The notes under the pieces: generated by a model
Databases searched by the model: none
The model's input: the letters and a program-made list of their open reading frames with translations, nothing else
Told to the model about the DNA's origin: nothing
Translations under genes and position numbers: made by a program
Assembly (NCBI GenBank): GCA_017963165.1
Contig: JAGCTZ010000126.1
Span: forward strand, 1 to 21,948
Origin: Treponema sp.
GTDB taxonomy: Bacteria > Spirochaetota > Spirochaetia > Treponematales > Treponemataceae
Length of the DNA stretch: 21,948 nucleotides
Reading direction: 5' to 3'
Shown here: in pieces, positions 15,153-21,948 of the stretch
How positions within the stretch are numbered: position 1 is the stretch's first letter
How the letters are laid out: each line of letters begins with the position of its first letter

Positions 15153-16007
15153 ATGTTTTCTGATACCCATTTTCATTTTAAAAGTATGTGTGAAAGCGGT
15201 ATAGACGGAACAGAAGTTCTTTCGACTATGGCTTTACGTGATTGTTTCTTTGGTCTTGATATAGGAACCCGTGCAGGAGACTTGCAGAACAGGCAGCAGG
15301 TTGTGGAAAAAAGTATTGCCGGTATTTCTGATTCAACGCTTGCACAAAAGGCTCGTTCCTTTATTCATTTTACAGCAGGAATCTGGCCGGATGTAGACAG
15401 TATAAAAGACAGAGAAAATCAAATTAAACTTTTGCGAGAATCTATTACCCCAGGCTCAATAATTGCAGTAGGTGAGTGTGGTCTTGATCATCACTGGAAT
15501 CCGGCTGGTGTTGACGGCCGAAGTGAAAATGATTTTGACGAACAGATTTACCGCGGTGAACGTGAACTTTTTGAAGCTCAGCTTCTGCTTGCAAAGGAAC
15601 TTTCTCTTCCTGTAATTGTTCATAGTCGAGACGCTTTTGAAGACAGCATTGACTGTATAAAAAATATTGGTTATGACAACGGAATCATTCACTGCTACAG
15701 CTACGGTTTAGAAGAAGCCCGAGCCTTTCTTGACAGAGGCTGGTATATTGCACTTGGCGGCGCCATAACCTATACAAAAAAATCAAAGCTGGAAGAAATG
15801 AAGGAGCTTATTAAATATATTCCGTCAGATCGCTTGCTTACAGAAACAGATGCGCCTTATCTTGCGCCAGTTCCATTCCGTGGTCAGACAAATACCCCTG
15901 TCCTTGTAGAACACGTTTTTACATATATTGCTCAGGCACGCGATGTTTCTGTAGATTCGTTGAATGCTCTTGTTGATGAAAACATAAAAAAATTATTTTT
16001 TCTGTAA
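15153..16007 (+). CDS. TatD-family metal-dependent hydrolase (DNase-like)
   Basis: Cytoplasmic TIM-barrel hydrolase of the TatD family, members of which are nucleases or other metal-dependent hydrolases. It has 284 residues from the chosen start. Expected metal ligands are present: H6 and H8 (DTHFHF), E108 (VGECGLDHHW), H157 (IVHSRDAFED), H180 (IIHCYSYG) and D233 (TETDAPYL). The region after GECGLDHHW is longer than usual and acidic (NPAGVDGRSENDFDEQ). An ATG at 15114 would add 13 residues, but TatD proteins normally begin right at DTHxH, and the likely promoter lies between the two ATGs, so 15153 is chosen. It is divergent from the unknown gene. DNase activity is a family inference. Confidence 0.88.
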   Translation: MFSDTHFHFKSMCESGIDGTEVLSTMALRDCFFGLDIGTRAGDLQNRQQVVEKSIAGISDSTLAQKARSFIHFTAGIWPDVDSIKDRENQIKLLRESITPGSIIAVGECGLDHHWNPAGVDGRSENDFDEQIYRGERELFEAQLLLAKELSLPVIVHSRDAFEDSIDCIKNIGYDNGIIHCYSYGLEEARAFLDRGWYIALGGAITYTKKSKLEEMKELIKYIPSDRLLTETDAPYLAPVPFRGQTNTPVLVEHVFTYIAQARDVSVDSLNALVDENIKKLFFL

Positions 16008-16021
16008 AAATATATTTTTCA

Positions 16022-16030
16022 TGTTATAAT
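16022..16030 (+). promoter_or_regulatory. Extended -10 promoter for the 16060-19017 run
   Basis: TGT directly before TATAAT (16025-16030) forms an extended -10. The gene starts at 16060 with the strong SD AGGAGGAG (16047-16054), so unlike the other promoters here this one gives an ordinary leader of about 23 nt. Confidence 0.6.
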
Positions 16031-16059
16031 ATTAAAAAATAGTTTTAGGAGGAGTCGTC

Positions 16060-16338
16060 ATGCAAACAGCGGCTTTGGTATTGGGAATTGTTTCTCTTGT
16101 AATCGCAATAGGCGGTGGTGCTGCAGGAATGGGCTGGATTGGTTCTGTCTGTGGTATTCTTGCAATCATTTTTGGTGCAATCGGAATGAAAGCCGGTGGA
16201 CCTCAGCGAAAAACTGCAAAAACAGGTCTTATTCTTGGAATTATCTCTTTGTGCTGGGGTCTTATTGTTACTGTTGCTTGTCTTGCTTGTGTTGGTGCCG
16301 GTGCTGGAATTGGAGCAGGCCTTGGACTCTTTGACTGA
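16060..16338 (+). CDS. Small Gly/Ala-rich two-helix membrane protein (DUF4190-like)
   Basis: A 92-residue membrane protein with two hydrophobic hairpin segments, about 4-45 (including IGGGAAGMGWIGSVCGIL) and 54-88, separated by a short basic loop (KAGGPQRKTAKTG). The repeated pattern ALVLGIVSLV and GLILGIISLCWG is typical of DUF4190-type proteins, whose function is unknown. It has a strong SD and its own promoter and ends in TGA. The lgt coding sequence follows within about 20-70 bp, so it may be expressed with lgt. No catalytic residues are visible. Confidence 0.8.
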   Translation: MQTAALVLGIVSLVIAIGGGAAGMGWIGSVCGILAIIFGAIGMKAGGPQRKTAKTGLILGIISLCWGLIVTVACLACVGAGAGIGAGLGLFD

Positions 16339-16356
16339 TTCTAAGGTAGTCGGTCT

Positions 16357-17214
16357 ACGTTTCCATTTATAAATCTTGGCATAATAAAACTTCCGCTTTA
16401 TGGTCTATTGATTGTAACAGGGATTCTGAGCGGTGCTGCAATCTGTAAAAAGTTGTGCGCCGTTCAGAATCTGAATTTTTATGATTTTATAATCATTTCT
16501 GCAGTAGCCGGTGCATTCGGCTTTGCAGGAGCAAAAATCTTTTTTTTATTCGATTATTATTCTCCGGCATTATTTTTTAAGTCGCTTGGATATATGCTTT
16601 TTCATCCGAAAGAGTCCGGATTGATTTCCGGGGGCTTTGTTTTTTACGGCGGGCTCATTGGTGGTATTGCAGGATATTTTCTGGGTGTAAAGATTGCACA
16701 TACAAAAGTCATCGCCTTCTTGAATACCTATGCGTTTGCAATTCCCTTTGTTCATGCCTTTGGACGAATCGGTTGTTTTTGCGCAGGCTGTTGTTACGGT
16801 ATGAAATATGAAGGTCCGCTTGCCGTTCATTATAATCACCCTGTGAGTGATGTGCCTGCCGGTCAAGGATGTTTTCCAGTACAGCTGCTTGAGTCACTGC
16901 TTCTTTTTGCATTTAGTATTGTAATTCTGCTTGTGATTTTTAAGAGAGCAAAAGACAATTTCAGTAAATCATATGTTTACTCATCTTGTCCCCTGTTTCT
17001 TTACTACATTCTGTATTATTCCATAGTACGTTTTTTACTGGAATTTCTTCGTGGCGATGAAATCAGGGGTCAGATAAAAATTTGTTCTTCCCTTACGCTT
17101 TCGATTTCGCAGATTGTAAGTTTGATTTTATTTGCCGGTGCTTTAATCATTATTGTTTTGATTAAAACCCGCAAAAACGATAAAGTAGAAATAACGGAAA
17201 TTCAAAATGATTAA
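16357..17214 (+). CDS. lgt: Lgt, prolipoprotein diacylglyceryl transferase, with an apparent ACG start
   Basis: Integral inner-membrane enzyme that attaches diacylglycerol to the lipobox Cys of prolipoproteins. Multiple hydrophobic helices, GGFVFYGGLIGGI, the signature GRIGCFCAGCCYG (about 136-148), PVQLLES and FLLEFLRGDE near the end all fit Lgt. The earliest standard start is TTG at 16408, but that would remove FPFINLGIIKLPLYGL, which matches the normal Lgt N-terminus including the conserved YGL. The open frame reaches back to a TAA at 16342 without any ATG, GTG or TTG. ACG at 16357 lies exactly where the start is expected, with AAGG 10 nt upstream. I therefore give 16357, with 16408 as the conventional alternative. 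The end overlaps the NUDIX gene by 8 nt. Confidence 0.88.
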   Translation, partial: TFPFINLGIIKLPLYGLLIVTGILSGAAICKKLCAVQNLNFYDFIIISAVAGAFGFAGAKIFFLFDYYSPALFFKSLGYMLFHPKESGLISGGFVFYGGLIGGIAGYFLGVKIAHTKVIAFLNTYAFAIPFVHAFGRIGCFCAGCCYGMKYEGPLAVHYNHPVSDVPAGQGCFPVQLLESLLLFAFSIVILLVIFKRAKDNFSKSYVYSSCPLFLYYILYYSIVRFLLEFLRGDEIRGQIKICSSLTLSISQIVSLILFAGALIIIVLIKTRKNDKVEITEIQND

Positions 17215-17698
17215 TACAACGCTTTGCTATATAGAAAAAGATTCTTCATATCTGATTATTCACCGCACAAAAAAGAAAAACGACTGCAATCATGATAAAT
17301 GGATTGGAATAGGCGGAAAGTTTGAACAGGGCGAAAGTCCAAAAGAGTGTGCTTTGCGCGAAGTAAAAGAAGAAACCGGGATAATCTTAAACAAGGTTGA
17401 ATATCGGGGAATTGTAACTTTTGTTTCCCGCGAGACTGCAAAGCCTGGAGCACCGGAGCCTGAGGTTTACTACGAGTTGATGCATCTCTTCTGGAGCGAT
17501 GATTTTACAACTCCTACCGCAACTCTTCCTGTGTGTGATGAAGGTGAACTTGAATGGATTCCAAAAAATAAAATGAATGATCTTCCTCACTGGAAAGGCG
17601 ATGAAATATTTTTGGAGCTTATAAATAAAAAGGTACCATTCTTTTCTTTAAAGCTTGAATATTTAGACGGAGAACTGATTAACAGCGAACTTCAATAA
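17207..17698 (+). CDS. MutT-like NUDIX hydrolase
   Basis: Cytoplasmic hydrolase of nucleoside diphosphate-linked compounds, probably an oxidised-dNTP sanitiser by family resemblance to MutT; substrate not proven. It has 163 residues. The full Nudix box is present at 37-59 (GKFEQGE, then REVKEETGI), with the Mg-binding REVKEE glutamates at 52, 55 and 56. WIGIGGKFE and the later EGELEWIPKNKM are typical of the MutT group. The ATG lies inside the last codons of lgt (8 nt overlap), which suggests translational coupling. It precedes the acyltransferase gene by 26 bp. Confidence 0.9.
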   Translation: MINTTLCYIEKDSSYLIIHRTKKKNDCNHDKWIGIGGKFEQGESPKECALREVKEETGIILNKVEYRGIVTFVSRETAKPGAPEPEVYYELMHLFWSDDFTTPTATLPVCDEGELEWIPKNKMNDLPHWKGDEIFLELINKKVPFFSLKLEYLDGELINSELQ

Positions 17699-17724
17699 AC
17701 ATAAATACATCACAGAGGTACATA

Positions 17725-19017
17725 ATGAAAACAGTTGTAAAAGAACTGACTTATGAAAAAGTTCTTGCATTAAAACCAGAAAAATTACAAAAGCCTGTAA
17801 AACCTGGACTCTTCTGGCGCTTTCTTATGCAGCAGCTTGGCAAGGGAGAGTTAAAGGCAACTAACTTTAAAGCAAATTATTCAGGGATGGAAAAACTTGG
17901 TAAAAAAGAACCATGCCTTATTCTTATGAATCATTCCTGCTTTACAGATTTGCTCATAGCAGAAACTGTTTTTGCACATCGGCCTTTTAATATTGTCTGC
18001 ACCAGCGACGGTTTTGTAGGAAAGAATTCTTTAATGCGTCACCTTGGCTGCATTCCAACAAACAAATTCGTAACAGATTTTGTTCTTGTCCGCAACATGA
18101 AATATGCCTTCGAAAAACTTCATACTTCTGTGCTTATGTATCCCGAAGCAAGCTATTCTTTTGATGGCACTGCAACACCACTTCCTGCAACACTTGGAAA
18201 ATGTCTTAAACTTTTTGATGTTCCGGTCGTAATGGTAAGAACTTATGGTGCTTTTGCGCGTGACCCGCTTTATAACAATCTTCAGAAGCGCAAGGTAAAT
18301 ATCAGTGCCGATGTAAAATATCTTTTATCCCGCAAAGACATTCAGAATAAATCTGTAGATGAATTAAATGAAATTCTTAAAAACGAATTCACCTTTGATA
18401 ACTGGAAGTGGCAGCGCCAGAATAACGTACTCATAACCGAACCGTTCCGTGCAGACTATCTTAACCGCGTTTTGTATAAATGTTCAAAATGTGGAACAGA
18501 AGGTCAGATGGTTGGACATGATATTGAACTTAAGTGTATGCATTGCGGGGCAGAATGGGAATTAACAGAAAATGGTTCTTTGCTTGAAAAGTCTTCAGGA
18601 AAATGGACAGAAGCTGGAAGTAAAAATATTTTTGATAATGTCCCTGACTGGTTCCACTGGGAACGTGAGCAGGTTCGTAACGAACTTTCTCAAGGTACCT
18701 ACAAGCTTGCTGTCCCTGTAGAAATTTATATGCTTGTAAACACAAAGGCAATCTATCATGTAGGCGAGGGGACACTTAAACACGATAACAACGGTTTTGT
18801 GTTAGACGGCTGTAACGGCGAGCTTCACTACGAGCAGTCTCCAAAGGCAAGTTATAGTCTATATTCAGATTACTACTGGTACGAAATAGGCGATATGATC
18901 TGCATAGGCGACATGAAAACCTTGTATTACTGTTTCCCAAAACAAGCCGGCGATATTGTAGCAAAAGCAAGAATTGCAACAGAAGAATTGTACAAGCTGC
19001 AGGATGAATCAATTTAG
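17725..19017 (+). CDS. PlsC-type acyltransferase with internal zinc ribbon and unknown C-terminal domain
   Basis: Likely lysophospholipid or glycerolipid acyltransferase at the inner membrane surface. It has 430 residues, much longer than a simple PlsC (about 240). The catalytic HX4D motif is NHSCFTD (H70, D75), and the PEASYSFDG segment (about 140-148) stands where EGTR normally lies, keeping the Glu. Residues 253-274 hold two CxxC pairs (CSKCG, CMHCG) typical of a zinc ribbon. The last ~140 residues are mixed beta/alpha with many aromatic residues and not recognised. No clear membrane helix is seen. It has SD GAGG and follows the NUDIX gene by 26 bp, in a unit with lgt, so a joint role in envelope lipid supply is plausible but inferred. 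Confidence 0.82.
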   Translation: MKTVVKELTYEKVLALKPEKLQKPVKPGLFWRFLMQQLGKGELKATNFKANYSGMEKLGKKEPCLILMNHSCFTDLLIAETVFAHRPFNIVCTSDGFVGKNSLMRHLGCIPTNKFVTDFVLVRNMKYAFEKLHTSVLMYPEASYSFDGTATPLPATLGKCLKLFDVPVVMVRTYGAFARDPLYNNLQKRKVNISADVKYLLSRKDIQNKSVDELNEILKNEFTFDNWKWQRQNNVLITEPFRADYLNRVLYKCSKCGTEGQMVGHDIELKCMHCGAEWELTENGSLLEKSSGKWTEAGSKNIFDNVPDWFHWEREQVRNELSQGTYKLAVPVEIYMLVNTKAIYHVGEGTLKHDNNGFVLDGCNGELHYEQSPKASYSLYSDYYWYEIGDMICIGDMKTLYYCFPKQAGDIVAKARIATEELYKLQDESI

Positions 19018-19064
19018 AATGAATCAATTCAGTAAAATTTTGTTTTATTTCTGTAGAAACAGAG

Positions 19065-19070
19065 TATAAT
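19065..19070 (+). promoter_or_regulatory. -10 box of the HD-GYP gene, near-leaderless
   Basis: Perfect TATAAT at 19065-19070, with the ATG at 19080 beginning 9 nt later. The -35 is poor (TTGTTT at 19040 with a 19 bp spacer). Confidence 0.55.
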
Positions 19071-19079
19071 ATATAGTGT

Positions 19080-20792
19080 ATGACTCTTAGATTGGTATAT
19101 CTGATATTATTTTTTATCTCTGTTTTTGAACTTGTTCTGTTCTATGAAATTACATCAAATACAGTAAATAAAAATTATCTTCTCTTATATATAACAACAA
19201 TTATCTCTAACTTTGGCTATGCAATGAAGGTTTATTCCGGTTCTCTTGAAGCAGCAATGTGTGGAGATTTAATTTCATATATTGGAAGTATATTTACAAT
19301 TTTATTTATGCTTAAAGTAGTTGTAGATATGTGCGGCTCAAGATTTTTCCTTCCAATCAGAGTCTTTCTGTTTTTATATGCTTTAATTATGAGTCTGCTT
19401 GTTGCTACAACAAAAGAAACAAATTTGTTTTTCAGTCATCCATATCTGATAAGACAGTACGGACTTACTCTTGTTAAACATGATTTAGGTCCGGCAATGT
19501 ACTTTTATATGATATATCTGGGTGGAATAAATCTGGCTGCGATGTTTATGGTAGTCAGAGCTATTCTAACTAAAAAAAGAGTATCAAAAAGAACCTTATG
19601 GATTTTCTTGTGCATGCTTATAATTGGAACACTTTTTTATGTAATTCCTTTGTACATGGGCGTAAAAATAAATTTCATGCCATTTATTTATGTAACGATG
19701 GAAACCTTCTTTATTTATATCTGTTCCAAAGCAAATACATATGACCTTCAATTTAATCTGATGAATGTTTATAAGACTCGCGGCGGCTACGGATATATTG
19801 CCTTTGATAAAAGAAAACATCTTCTTGGATGTGATGATTTTGCTATTAAGCTGTTCCCAGAACTTGAATCAATTTCTATAGACTCTTATATTCCTTCATC
19901 CTGCAAAACTATAATAAAAAAACTTCATTATAAAGATCCATCATGGGATTGGGATGAAAACTGTAATAAAGATTTTAATATAACTACAGGCGAAATGGCT
20001 GCTATAGGAACAATTCATCCTATGTCTGCTCATAATAAACGTATTGGTTATCTTCTGGAGCTGCGTGATGATACCGCCCAGCAGAATTATATAAAAGGAA
20101 TCAATCTGTTTAATAAAGAGCTTTCCAGAATGATTGGAGAAAAAACCCGTCAGGTTACAAACATGGAAGATTCAATCATTAAAGGTATGGCCATCATGGT
20201 TGAAAGTCGCGATAACAGTACAGGTGGACATATTCTAAGGACAAGTGATTGTATTCAGATTTTTGCAGATGAACTTTTAAAACATAAGGAACTGCCTCAG
20301 ATTAATCAAAATTTCTGCAATTTACTTATAAAAGCAGCGCCAATGCATGATCTTGGAAAAATTGCCGTAGATGATTCTATTTTACGAAAGCCCGGCAAAT
20401 TTACAAAAGATGAATATGAGAAGATGAAAAAACATGCAGCAGAAGGAGCTGTAATTGTAAAGAAAATATTAAATGAAACTTCGGATAAAGATTTTGAAAG
20501 AATTGCTGTTAATGTAGCACATTATCATCACGAAAGATGGAATGGTACAGGGTATCCGGAGCAGTTAAAAGGCGAAGAAATTCCACTTGAAGCACGCATA
20601 ATGTCTCTTGCCGATGTTTTTGATGCACTTGTAAGTACCCGTTGTTACAAAGAGGCTAAAACTTTTGATGAAGCTTTTGAGATAATCGAAAGTAATTTAG
20701 GCGAACATTTTGATCCACAGATAGGCAAAATTTTTATTGAATGCAGGCCTATGCTCGAAGCCTATTATGAATCTTCACTTCAGAATTCATAA
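19080..20792 (+). CDS. Membrane HD-GYP domain protein, predicted cyclic-di-GMP phosphodiesterase
   Basis: A 570-residue signalling protein. Residues 1-218 contain about seven hydrophobic helices, resembling the 7TM input module found in some sensor kinases. Residues about 235-335 look like a PAS-type region (GYIAFDKRKHLLGCDDFAIKLF, RIGYLLELRDD). A short coiled segment (340-370) leads to the HD-GYP domain: HDLGK (H423, D424), HAAEG (H452), AHYHHERWNGTGYP (H483, H484, GYP 491-493) and SLADVFDAL (D512). All landmark residues of an active HD-GYP domain are present, so c-di-GMP hydrolysis is likely, with possible effects on motility. It is a single gene with its own promoter; a tRNA unit follows after about 100 bp. 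Confidence 0.9.
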   Translation: MTLRLVYLILFFISVFELVLFYEITSNTVNKNYLLLYITTIISNFGYAMKVYSGSLEAAMCGDLISYIGSIFTILFMLKVVVDMCGSRFFLPIRVFLFLYALIMSLLVATTKETNLFFSHPYLIRQYGLTLVKHDLGPAMYFYMIYLGGINLAAMFMVVRAILTKKRVSKRTLWIFLCMLIIGTLFYVIPLYMGVKINFMPFIYVTMETFFIYICSKANTYDLQFNLMNVYKTRGGYGYIAFDKRKHLLGCDDFAIKLFPELESISIDSYIPSSCKTIIKKLHYKDPSWDWDENCNKDFNITTGEMAAIGTIHPMSAHNKRIGYLLELRDDTAQQNYIKGINLFNKELSRMIGEKTRQVTNMEDSIIKGMAIMVESRDNSTGGHILRTSDCIQIFADELLKHKELPQINQNFCNLLIKAAPMHDLGKIAVDDSILRKPGKFTKDEYEKMKKHAAEGAVIVKKILNETSDKDFERIAVNVAHYHHERWNGTGYPEQLKGEEIPLEARIMSLADVFDALVSTRCYKEAKTFDEAFEIIESNLGEHFDPQIGKIFIECRPMLEAYYESSLQNS

Positions 20793-20846
20793 GCTTTCTT
20801 ATAAATCTGGATGCTAAGAATTTAATGCTGTTATTAAGCATAATAA

Positions 20847-20875
20847 TTGAATAATATTTAAAAAAAATATAGAAT
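20847..20875 (+). promoter_or_regulatory. Promoter of tRNA-Ala and probably gpmI
   Basis: TTGAAT (20847-20852), an exact 17 bp spacer, and TAGAAT (20870-20875). Transcription would begin about 7 nt before the tRNA 5' end at 20889. No terminator separates the tRNA from gpmI. Confidence 0.7.
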
Positions 20876-20888
20876 ACACTTACTATCT

Positions 20889-20962
20889 GGGGAATTAGCT
20901 CAGTTGGCTAGAGCATCGGCTTTGCAAGCCGAGGGTCAGGGGTTCGAGCCCCCTATTCTCCA
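20889..20962 (+). tRNA. tRNA-Ala (anticodon UGC)
   Basis: 74 nt cloverleaf. Acceptor arms GGGGAAT (20889-20895) and ATTCTCC (20955-20961) pair with a G3:U70 wobble, the classic alanine identity element. The anticodon stem TCGGC/GCCGA encloses a 7 nt loop with TGC. The T arm contains GGTTCGAGCCCC. The discriminator A at 20962 is followed by CTA, so the 3' CCA is not encoded and must be added enzymatically. Confidence 0.96.
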
Positions 20963-20992
20963 CTATCTTATATAAAATCAAGGAAAATTATT

Positions 20993-21856
20993 ATGGCAGA
21001 CACAATGCACGTTTTGGAAAAGAACCCAAACTGGAAGGGTCGTCGTGGTCCTGTCGTTCTTGTTATTATGGACGGCGTTGGATATGGTAAATTCGAAGAT
21101 GGTGACGCTGTAAAAGCAGCTCGCATGAAATATCTGGACTGGTTTACTGCAAATTGTCCTCATACACAGCTTAAGGCACACGGTACTGCTGTTGGACTCC
21201 CAAGTGATGATGATATGGGTAACTCCGAAGTAGGTCACAATGCAATGGGCTGCGGACGTGTATTTGCTCAGGGTGCCAAGCTTGTAGGTGAATCAATTGC
21301 AAACGGTTCTATGTTTGCTGCCGACACCTGGAAAAAGCTTGTAAAAAATGTAAACGCCAAAAACGCAACACTTCATTTTATTGGTCTTGTTTCTGACGGA
21401 AACGTTCACTCACACATTGACCATCTTAAAGCAATGATTACACAGGCAAGCAAGGACGGAGTAAAAAAGCTCCGCGTACATGCACTGCTCGACGGTCGTG
21501 ACGTAGATCCTACTTCTGCCTTGAACTATATTACTCCACTCGAAGAATTCCTTGCAGGATTTGCAGGCTTTGACTATCAGATTGCTTCCGGTGGTGGGCG
21601 TATGTACATGACTATGGACCGCTACAATGCAGACTGGTCTATGGTTGAACGCGGATGGAAAGCTCACGTTCTTGGTGAAGGCCGCAAGTTTGAATCTGCA
21701 ACAAAAGCAATTGAAACATACCGTGCCGAAGTTCCAGGTGTACTCGACCAGGATATGCACGAGTTCGTAATTGCTAAGCCTTCGACAGGCTCAGGCACCC
21801 CTGTACCAGTTGGAACAATCGAAGACGGCGATTCTGTTATCTACTTCAACTTCTGA
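20993..21856 (+). CDS. gpmI: 2,3-bisphosphoglycerate-independent phosphoglycerate mutase, interrupted by in-frame TGA
   Basis: Glycolytic enzyme that interconverts 3- and 2-phosphoglycerate using two metal ions. Visible signatures are VIMDGVGYG (D27) and the catalytic Ser in GNSEVGHNAMG (S78), with HSHIDHL and LLDGRDVDP as usual. The frame stops at TGA 21854-21856 after VIYFNF; family members continue FNFRGDRA, and the bases after the stop continue the same frame with GDRALEMTGAF. One C-to-T change (CGA to TGA) would explain this. Residues 262-270 (KPSTGSGTP) come from a dispersed repeat and seem inserted before PVGTIEDGD. SD AAGGA is 8 nt before the ATG, which lies 30 bp after tRNA-Ala. Truncated at 287 residues, the product would lack half the enzyme and the remaining metal ligands. 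Confidence 0.88.
   Translation: MADTMHVLEKNPNWKGRRGPVVLVIMDGVGYGKFEDGDAVKAARMKYLDWFTANCPHTQLKAHGTAVGLPSDDDMGNSEVGHNAMGCGRVFAQGAKLVGESIANGSMFAADTWKKLVKNVNAKNATLHFIGLVSDGNVHSHIDHLKAMITQASKDGVKKLRVHALLDGRDVDPTSALNYITPLEEFLAGFAGFDYQIASGGGRMYMTMDRYNADWSMVERGWKAHVLGEGRKFESATKAIETYRAEVPGVLDQDMHEFVIAKPSTGSGTPVPVGTIEDGDSVIYFNF
21779..21795 (+). repeat. Short dispersed repeat, copy 3 (inside gpmI)
   Basis: CCTTCGACAGGCTCAGG, identical over 17 bp to the other two copies. In the gpmI frame it encodes PSTGSG, in the opposite orientation relative to its gene from copy 2. Confidence 0.9.
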
Positions 21857-21948
21857 GGTGACCGTGCCCTTGAAATGACAGGCGCTTTTGAAACACCAAA
21901 GGGTGGAGACCTTCCATTTGATCGTGTACGCGTTCCTGCTGTTGAATA
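21857..21948 (+). pseudogene. gpmI: Continuation of the gpmI reading frame after the TGA (runs off window)
   Basis: The same frame stays open from the TGA to the window end and encodes GDRALEMTGAFETPKGG and then FDRVRVPAVE, which matches the conserved iPGM segment following FNFR. This shows that the TGA interrupts an otherwise intact gene, not that the gene ends there. It may be a true nonsense mutation, read-through, or a sequence error. Confidence 0.75.

Noticed and set aside
19004..19029. Direct repeat ATGAATCAATT across the acyltransferase stop codon
   Set aside because: Two 11 bp copies with a 15 bp period look like a small local duplication; no signal or function is evident.
20793..20846. 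Small hairpins (TTCTTA/TAAGAA and ATGCT/AGCAT) after the HD-GYP gene
   Set aside because: Stems are short and A/T rich and no T run follows, so a terminator is not supported.
21854..21856. Genetic code change with TGA as sense codon
   Set aside because: TGA ends the genes at 14695 and 16338 in sensible positions, and no other internal TGA interrupts the conserved genes in this window.
21854..21885. TGA in gpmI as a selenocysteine codon, with a small hairpin at 21864-21885
   Set aside because: The replaced residue is a conserved Arg, not Cys, and no selenoprotein form of this enzyme is known to me. The hairpin has a 5 bp stem with a G:U pair and is weak evidence.

Overview
The window looks like a chromosomal stretch of a host-associated or gut-type Treponema (Spirochaetota). 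This rests on protein character (a RimO starting close to IDNHGCAKN, a RodZ-like protein, a COG1313-type radical SAM protein, a large GH13 enzyme, a tRNA without encoded CCA), moderate A+T richness and lysine-rich protein tails. It is an inference from family resemblance; no database search was possible. I see no phage, IS transposase, CRISPR array or secretion cluster.

Layout. 2-1357: 3' part of ftsH. 1377-1524: a GC-rich 148 bp element with 12 bp perfect terminal inverted repeats that folds as one long imperfect hairpin. 1533-6953: promoter and a tight + strand run of lolA-like, rodZ-like, rimO and a GH31 glycosidase gene. 7013-7739: promoter and a stand-alone HATPase-like protein gene, whose intrinsic terminator lies inside the 3' coding end of the convergent gene. 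13464-7748 (minus): malQ followed by a 1218-aa GH13 enzyme, joined by a TAATG stop/start overlap. 13558-13631: a 19 bp tandem array ending in a palindromic-type short repeat. 15099-13646 (minus): an unknown 134-aa protein and a COG1313-type radical SAM protein, overlapping by 4 nt. 15153-16007: TatD-family hydrolase, divergently expressed from an interleaved promoter pair. 16060-19017: small two-helix membrane protein, Lgt, NUDIX hydrolase and an acyltransferase with an internal zinc ribbon. 19080-20792: membrane HD-GYP protein. 20889-20962: tRNA-Ala(UGC). 20993 to the window end: gpmI, broken by an in-frame TGA.

How the genes fit together. Envelope functions dominate (LolA, RodZ, Lgt, PlsC-type acyltransferase, FtsH). 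Starch or maltodextrin use is represented by GH31, MalQ and GH13. Glycolysis is represented by GpmI and signalling by the HD-GYP protein and the HATPase protein.

The most interesting signals are not whole genes. First, a short repeat (CCTTCGACAGGCTCAGG) occurs three times; two copies sit in frame inside protein-coding genes, where they encode PEPVEG or PSTGSG, and one ends a tandem array. Second, the first genes of five or six transcription units have a -10 box only 6-10 nt before the start codon, which predicts near-leaderless mRNAs, while internal operon genes mostly carry Shine-Dalgarno sequences. Third, there is the hairpin element after ftsH. Fourth, two likely gene lesions or unusual decoding events: TGA for a conserved Arg in gpmI, and an ACG codon exactly where Lgt should start. 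Fifth, a terminator is embedded antisense in the Lys-tail codons of the GH13 gene.
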